Source: Takakia lepidozioides (lineage: Eukaryota; Streptophyta; Takakiopsida; Takakiales; Takakiaceae). From it: DNA of 64,000 nt. Shown one piece after another: positions 57,701 to 64,000 of this stretch (position 1 is the first letter of the stretch; each line of letters starts with the position of its first letter). The position numbers were made by a program, and so were the translations under genes. The notes beneath the pieces are model-generated. The model did not search any database, was not told the DNA's origin, and was given only the letters and a program-made list of their open reading frames with translations. The stretch lies in assembly GCA_030704615.1 (NCBI GenBank), contig CM060732.1, forward strand, positions 7,566,001 through 7,630,000. The letters run 5' to 3'.

Positions 57701-59067
57701 CCTCTCCCACTCTCCCTCTTTGTCCCACTCTCTCTCTCTCTCTCTCTTTTGTCACTCCCCACAAAAAAACAAAAAAAAAATAGGGACGGAGGGGGCGGAA
57801 GAGAGGCAGAGAGAGGGAGCAGAAGAGAGGGGGCAGTCAGTCCCCCGCCCCACCTTCTTTTACTTTTTTCTCCTCCTCTCTCTCCCTCTCTCCCTCTCCC
57901 TCTATAACTCTTTGGATTTCATCTGGCCTTAACCTTTTTAATGCTGGTTATTTGGTTGTTCATCCCAATTCCCTTTTCATCCAAAACTGGATGAATTTTT
58001 TGAAGGATGATGACGCTTACTGTGCAGATTTTGGTTTTTCATCCTAATCTCCTTTCTCATCCAAATCTGGATGAAATTATTAGGATGATGACCCTTACTG
58101 TGCATAAATCTTGGTTTATCATTTGTTTTCTCTTTTTTCATCCAAACGGGATGAATTCCATGAATGATGGTGACCTATTTTAATCCAGGAGAGAGTAATT
58201 TTACCATCATTTATTATAAATGATGGCAGTTATTAAACTTGAGCCTATACCCTAACCCTAAAAGTTACCTTTTTAATGGATGTCATCCATTGACAAGTGC
58301 ATCTCCTGCTAGAATGCGACTTTTCATCCCCCCTGGATGAGAAATCGGGGATCTGTGCCCTAAACAGGTCGACACCTTTCACAGCATAGAGCTCGTGCTT
58401 AAGGGATCCTTGATGATGCGCCGTGTAAATCTGCTCCCCAACTGCTGCATGGTACCCGTGATGGCTGGCTCTTGGGATGCGCATTGGCGGTTATGCAGAT
58501 TCTTCTCTGGCAGGTGACAAAGCGATGATTGTTTTGCTCCGACCCTCATGGTTCTTTTTAATTGCAGCGGCGCTTTTACTCCTCGTTGGGAAGTATTCTA
58601 CCCCTATTTATCTACAGATTACATATGGCTCTTTCACTTTGTATGAGCTCTTCTCTATCTATGAACCCTTCTACTGTGATTGTGTTCTGTTGGAGACGAT
58701 CTGTTGGACGCCATGGCGCAGGGCATACCGCAAACACTCAAGATCTTTTGAGGTTACCCTTGCTTGAATTGTGATCTGTACATGCTTTAGAATTCAGCAC
58801 TGACATGGATAGCAACTGTGAAGACCTGCCACTCACTTGATGCATCCTCCCTAACACACATCTTTACGTGGTGGTTTTTGGGACGGGCACAGGTGAGGGT
58901 CTTCACTTGTCTTGAATTCTTGAAGCTTGCAGAGTCTGATTCTTGCATAAGGGATTGCTGCTACCGCCTGAAGCTGCTGATGCCAGTTGCTGTTTCAAAT
59001 CTGTCACCTTGCTGCCTCAAAACGGCTTCAAGTCGGCTCTAATGAGGATCACCTTCTTACTCCTTAC
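57676..59067. other. Spacer with GGATGA/TCATCC repeat; no confident gene
   Basis: 57,660-57,910 is CT-rich low complexity. 57,960-58,350 is rich in TCATCC and GGATGA words, as at 26,340. 58,477-58,767 has an open frame with one hydrophobic segment (FFLIAAALLLLVGKYSTPIY) but no family match. The remainder has no recognisable feature. Confidence 0.4.
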
Positions 59068-60055
59068 TGTCGAGCGGCTTTTACTCACCCATCCCTTCAC
59101 TATCCGAGGTGGAAACTCCAAGATAGAAGAGTTGGATATCTCTAAGCACTCAGCCCGCTCAGTACAATCAGTCATGACCTGCAGTTTGTGAATCATGGTT
59201 GTGCTTCCCATTTGTATTCCTTCTTGCCTTCATGTTATCAATTTACCGTATCTGATACTGAAGCATCAGATTGCTTCAGTATCTTCTTAGTTCCAGTTAA
59301 TCAAGCATTCATTTCACAGCTTCACTCATGTCTCTCTACACAGTGTGTTTGTATCGAATAAGTATCAGATTATGATTTATTAGATACTAGACCAATGTCA
59401 AAGTGACTCTAATCCGCCCTACAGTATCACTACAGCTCTGCATGAAATAAACCTCCATCAAGTCATCATCTCCTCTTCTATGTAATCGTCATCCTTGTGC
59501 TCCAAGATCGTGCCCTCCGTCTGACCTTTCCCCTGATGTCTAAGAAGTGATCTAAGAAGCCCCCCCAGAAGTCCCCGCTCTTCACTTTATCTACCTACAA
59601 GCTGTTCTAACTGCCTTGCTAACTAACCGTCACCCATGTACTGTGACAACTGTGCAAAACTGCGTTGGGCTGTGACTGGCTGTGTCAAGCTGTGTCGGGC
59701 TGTGATTGGCTGTGATTGGCTGTGACGGACTGTGACGGACTGTGACGACTGTGACGGGCTGTGACGGCTGTGACTGGCTGTGTCGGCTGTGTCGGGCTGT
59801 GTCGGCTGTGTCGGGTTGTTTTGGGCTGTGGCGGCTGTGACTGGCTGTGTCGGCTGTGTAAAGCTGTGGCGGGCTGTGTCGGGCTATGTAACGTTGTGGC
59901 GGACTGTGACTGGCTGTGTCGGGCTGTGTAACCCCCCCCCCCCTAAAGCCTGCTGCTGTCACCCCTAAGGCTCCTGTTGATCTCAGTCTGTGTAATAATT
60001 AAGGGTACCCCACAGAACCTGTAAAAGCGTTAAAGTCCCAAGCAGCCCTCTAACA
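59068..60055 (-). mobile_element. 3' LTR (copy 2, about 988 bp)
   Basis: On the minus strand it begins TGTTAGAGGGCTGCTTGGGA and ends GCCGCTCGACA. It is colinear with LTR copy 1 (8,552-9,541) and only 2 bp shorter. It directly follows a polypurine tract and the gag-like gene, so it is the 3' LTR. The 5' LTR lies beyond the window's right edge. Confidence 0.85.
59640..59940. repeat. GGCTGTG minisatellite in LTR copy 2
   Basis: About two dozen units of the form GGCTGTG(A/T)C(T/G)GGCTGTG in irregular 10- to 12-bp steps, ending in a C-run. The same motif returns at 63,930-64,000, in the leader of the element. LTR copy 1 has an unrelated minisatellite at this position. Confidence 0.85.
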
Positions 60056-60078
60056 TTTATCCCTCCCCCTCTCAAAAA
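60056..60078 (-). other. Polypurine tract
   Basis: On the minus strand GAGAGGGGGAGGGATAAA lies directly before the LTR start (TGTTAG). This is the expected plus-strand priming site of an LTR element. Confidence 0.75.
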
Positions 60079-60097
60079 GTCGTGTCCTCACGGTTTA

Positions 60098-63000
60098 TTA
60101 TTTAGGATTAGCAAACCTTTGTGATCGAACACCCTTCTGACGGTGAGAGTCTCGTGAAGGACTCCGTGTGCGAGCCCGAGTCTTGTCACTGGTTGACGGA
60201 GATGATTGAGCACTACCCGGAAATGTCAGTCCCTCCTTTGCCTGATAACGAGGTAACCTCTCAGGCATAGGAGACCCCCGTCGTTTCTTCTTTGCCATCT
60301 GAATTGCATAGTCCTCTGCCATGTCAAAAGAGTCCGCTGAAGAAACAATAGTATCAGAATCTTTGTCGCCCCTCAGGTGTTTTAACGGCCGAACTTTAAG
60401 TGGAATCCTCTGTGGCATACAATGTTGTCCAACCATATCTGGAAGTTTAAATTGCACAACTTGTTGCAAGCGCTGGCGTGCAAAATTAGTGAACGTCCTG
60501 AACTCCTTATTTGTACAGGTAAGAGGTGTGCCAATGACTTGGGAACAGTGCAAGTATTTCCATGCCTCATGTCCCTTAAAGAAAATATCGTCAGGGCCGA
60601 ATTTCTATGTTGTCAAATTGTTCCAGGCCTAATGAAACCATGAACGAAGTTGGGAATCTTTTTGCATCATAACTTTTGCTTCATATAGGTACATATGAGG
60701 TGGCACTGAAGGTAAGACCCAATGATCCCCACTGGAATAACTCAGAAATCGCGATTGCATCTTCTGCTGCTCAATGTGATAACGTGCCAGAAAACAAGCA
60801 GCATAGTATAATCCACAGCCCATGACAATACTTGCTACCTCCTTAGTCTTAGTATAAATGTACCCATGTACAACTTGGAAGGCAATTAATTCCTTCAACA
60901 TGGTACTTGCTTCAAACCAGTACCTCGCAAAGTGATGATCCTCAATGGGTCGATTGTTCGGAAGAACCTTAGTCCTAGTTGCCACTGGCAGCCAAATGCG
61001 CATGATCTGGTAGTAATGTGCCAACGTCTGTGGAGGACTAAATTCCTTCCAAGCCAAATCCAACACAATGGGAATTTGGTTGAAGGGCATAATCATAGCC
61101 CGACTGTACTCCCGTGTAGCAGGAGTCTTAGGTGGGTTAAAAGCAGCATCCCCCCATACCTCAGGCTGTGGTGTGGCTGTAGTAACAACAGGGTCAGCTA
61201 CCTGCACAGTCACTTGTTGTGGTATTGGTAGCACTGGCCCTTCTACCACTGGCATCTCCTGCACCCCTTGCGAAGAAGAAGACTGAAAAATTAGAGTTCT
61301 GGCCTGTAAATAAGTAGCCATCAGCTGCTCCTCAGGTACAAAGACTCTCTTGTCAATATTTGAACTCAGGTCATCCACCTGAGTCTGCAGGCCTTCTACA
61401 TCCTCCTGTAGCTCCGCTATCCTACTATAGACATTGTCTATAGTAGTTGTGGCAATGTTCTGCACCTGCAGTCTGAGCTCATTCATCTCGCCCTGGGTGA
61501 GCTTCCGTGGTGCTTTGCCTTCCACCGGCCCTTGTGCTAACCAGACCTGCATAAGGTGGTTATCCACCAAGTTGTGTGTGGCACCCCTGAGAGTCTGCTC
61601 TTCTATGAGACTGTACACATCTAACTGCTGCTGTAAAGCCTCCATGCGCTTCGCATGAGGTTCAACCAAACTCGCATAGGCAGCAGCCAGATTATTGGCT
61701 TCCTTCCAAGCCTTGTTAGCCACAGATGGTTCATTTCTATTTACCATGACCGTTTGTTGCAACTCCAGGATGTACCTCTCTTGGTCAGCTTCAACCTGTC
61801 TGTATTGCTTGAAAGTATTCTCATTGCGACAGATTGTATTCTTCATATCAACAATGAGTTTCGCCTGCTCGACTGTCTCTGCCTCTGCCTTCATACATCT
61901 CTCCCCTTGTCTGTTAACTTCTAATGCAGTTTGCTCAAGAGTAGTTGTGAGTGTAGCACATTGTATGGTCATCCTCTCATGTACTGCGTGCAACTCTGTA
62001 TGTAGTGCATTCACTTCTTGCAACTTGCCCTCATGCTTCACCTGCATTTGGTATAACTGTTGTTTATGTGCTTCGTGCAACTGGTCCTGCGCGAGGCCTG
62101 CTTCAATCAAATGTTTCTGGGCCAACTGCAAAGCAGCTTTTGTATCCTCTAACTCTTGCTGTAACTTGAGATTGACCTCCTCATCGACCTTGTTTGCACA
62201 CTCAGTGGCAAGTCGAGCCTCAAACTCCTTTCTGAGCTCCTCCCTCAAAGCTGCCAATTGGGTAGATGGAACATGAGATTTCACATAAGTGCCCAACAAA
62301 TTAAGTGTCATGCTTATGGAACTCATAAGCATGGCCTGCTGAGGGTCATCATGGTGAGCTTGCTGTTGTTCTCCCTGATCCTCAACAGTGTGATGCCTCA
62401 CGAACCATTCAGGCCATTGCCCCACCAGATTTTCTTCCTGAACCACCTCATCCGCCACAGGTGCTGCAGTGTCTTGATATTCTACCCTTGGTACCTCCGT
62501 CACAGGTGTGGGTATTACATGCACAGCAGGGTTTCCCCTGGACAACCCCTGCACCTCTGGAATCACTGTTTCCCTTACCAAGCCAGAATTTTCATAGAGA
62601 AGGTCACCCTTCTCAATTTCGGCCACGACCTGCTCTGTAGTGGGAATGTCCAACCTTTCTCCTTCCAGAGCAATTGGGGGTGATGCCACAACATATACTA
62701 ACTGTGCAACAGAGTCAATTGGTTGTGGTGGCTGTGGTATCGAAGTGACTTCCTCTTCCCTCTCTGAAGGCCCTGCTTCCAATAATAGCAGCTCTCTGTG
62801 CTGTTGTGCCCCATCCTGCACAAGAGCTTGGGAAACATTATCGTGCGGTTTCCGTGAAGCCAGTGGATCCGCCACTACAGTCTTACCCCGCCTCTGTCTC
62901 TTAGACTGGTGTTGCACTGCCAGTCCACCCTCACTGTGTGAAGAGCCTTGCTCTTCAATTGCAGTGGTTTCTGCCTCAAACACTCCCATCTCCTTACGTT

Positions 63001-63853
63001 CCCGAGTATCAAGTATGCAAGAATCAAGAATTATTTGGGCAATGACTGGACCGGACACAATGATCGGAGACTTAGCAGCAGTGCCCTGTAACCTCTTCAT
63101 CTCGTCCACCAATCCGTTGTACATTAACTCCGCCCAAGCGACATCCTCTCCCCTCAAAGCTTTCAGGATCTCCTTTGTGAATGACCTGCTCAAATACTGT
63201 TGGTTCTGTTTCATGGCAAACAGAACGTTCAAGATTTGGCCAACTTCCCTTAGCCCTGGGTACTCGGCTTTGGTACAAGCAAAACCTTGAGTTTTAAATA
63301 AACTCCCTTCTTGGAACAAATTCCCTATCTGCAATCTTGTCCTGTGCTCATCCACATCCACATGTCCTGATGGCAAATCAAACAATTGCTGCAGGTACTG
63401 GGGAGTAATTTCTATATCTACTCCCCTCACCTGAGTAACTCCTGTCCGAGGCTCAAAGTTCTAAAGAAATTGTATCATGAACTGCCGATGATGCAAGGAC
63501 CAGTCCTTGCGTAGCAGTCCCTCCAATCGCAGCTCCTTCAGTAGCTGCACCGCCTGTGGTGTACCAATCGTTTGCTTCTGTAAGATTGTGGTGCTCTTCA
63601 CCCTGATATCCTCCATTCCTCTCACTCTCTTCATTCTAGACAAACAGAAAGGTTTTTGTTGTAACAACTGAAGAAACGTCTGTAGGGCACAAAGCATAAA
63701 AGTATGGTTGGCACTGAATGCATTAATGGGCCCACAATTAGTTGCTGTACCGGGTAGGTACTTTGACGGCCAATTTTGTCTTCCTTCTTGATGACACTCG
63801 TTCTTGCAATTCATGACTGGCTGTGTATCTCGCCCTGGCGTCCACGTGTCCAT
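60098..63853 (-). pseudogene. Gag-like long frame of a non-autonomous LTR element, three TAG stops
   Basis: One continuous frame of about 1,250 codons runs from MDTWTPGRDTQPVMN (63,853) to RSQRFANPK and TAA at 60,098. It is broken only by TAG codons at 63,461-63,463, 60,629-60,631 and 60,605-60,607; there are no frameshifts. The N-terminal part reads LEGLLRKDWSLHHRQFMIQF and GVDIEITPQYLQQLFDLPSG. A proline- and glutamate-rich middle is followed by a long coiled coil (about residues 500-800; for example KLQQELEDTKAALQLAQKHL). A conserved-looking C-terminal part follows (MIMPFNQIPIVLDLAWKEFS) and then a basic serine/arginine tail. No protease, reverse transcriptase or integrase is present between this frame and the polypurine tract. 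The element therefore looks gag-only and would depend on a partner. The exact family is not recognised. Confidence 0.75.
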
Positions 63854-64000
63854 TTCTAAACCTGCCTCCGTCTACTTTTCCGCCGGCCACTCTCCGGATG
63901 TTAACCCACGTCCACCTGTCACTGATCCTATGGACTGTGTAACCCCGGTAGGCTGTGTTGAGCTGTGATAGGCTGTGTGGCACTGTGATGGGTTGTGATA
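63854..64000 (-). mobile_element. Leader of the LTR element (edge of window)
   Basis: Upstream of the gag-like start on the minus strand, a few CACAGC-type minisatellite units (63,930-64,000) are seen. No LTR end or primer-binding site is reached before the window ends. Confidence 0.5.

Noticed and set aside
59427-59436. CACTACAGC as a CACTA terminus
   Set aside because: It differs from CACTACAGG at the last base, lies inside LTR copy 2 and has no subterminal repeats beside it.
59640-59940. CRISPR-like array
   Set aside because: The units are short, directly adjacent and degenerate, with no unique spacers; it is a minisatellite inside an LTR of a plant genome.
61655-63290. Long plus-strand frames (up to 216 aa)
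   Set aside because: Antisense of the 1,250-codon gag-like frame, with Ser/Cys-rich composition typical of a shadow.

Overview
This is nuclear DNA of a land plant, dense in transposable elements. The evidence is a plant-type trichome-birefringence-like protein gene, plant nicastrin, PLS-type pentatricopeptide sequence, an L1 LINE with the plant zf-RVT tail, CACTA termini, a SWIM-finger MULE transposase and GT-AG spliced genes. The pentatricopeptide relics and repeat types suggest a seed-free plant (fern, lycophyte or moss), but that is only an impression.

Layout. 1-6.5 kb holds two host genes on the minus strand: nicastrin, entered mid-gene and with one exon inverted, and a TBL/PMR5-type acyltransferase gene. 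8.5-10.4 kb is a 990-bp LTR with primer-binding site and the start of an internal region. 12-15.9 kb holds a pentatricopeptide pseudogene, a Rab geranylgeranyltransferase beta relic and dispersed repeats. 15.9-20.2 kb is a nearly full-length, frameshifted LINE, with further fragments at 0.86, 23.7, 27.1 and 27.8 kb. 20.2-23.6 kb is a CACTA-like element. 28.5-31 kb has CACTA-like subterminal repeats and a gene with a SET-like domain. 32-34.2 kb holds LINE/L1 relics. 35.3-39.4 kb is the one host gene that reads as fully intact: five exons, about 387 aa, a conserved plant protein.

39.9-57.7 kb is a three-level nest. An L1-type LINE (ORF1 plus endonuclease) is interrupted at 43,220 by a second CACTA-like copy. 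That copy is split at about 44.65/55.94 kb by an 11.3-kb MULE with terminal inverted repeats. 59.1 kb to the window end is a minus-strand LTR retrotransposon whose only internal gene is one very long gag-like frame carrying three TAG stops.

The MULE is the most interesting object. It has two divergent genes: a decayed MULE/SWIM transposase on the minus strand and a multi-exon plus-strand gene. The C-terminal part of the second gene has the layout of a beta-class DNA amino-methyltransferase, with the catalytic-type motif before the SAM-type motif, both degenerate. Two of its introns hold 11 copies of a 20-bp palindrome, including one with both arms changed in a compensatory way. Both MULE ends carry repeated TGACGTGG motifs. 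By analogy with VANDAL MULEs, whose accessory proteins recognise motifs spread through the element's noncoding DNA, this could be a self-recognition or anti-silencing system; that is inference. A second theme is decay by CAG-to-TAG change, seen directly by comparing the two CACTA copies, as expected from deamination of methylated CHG sites.
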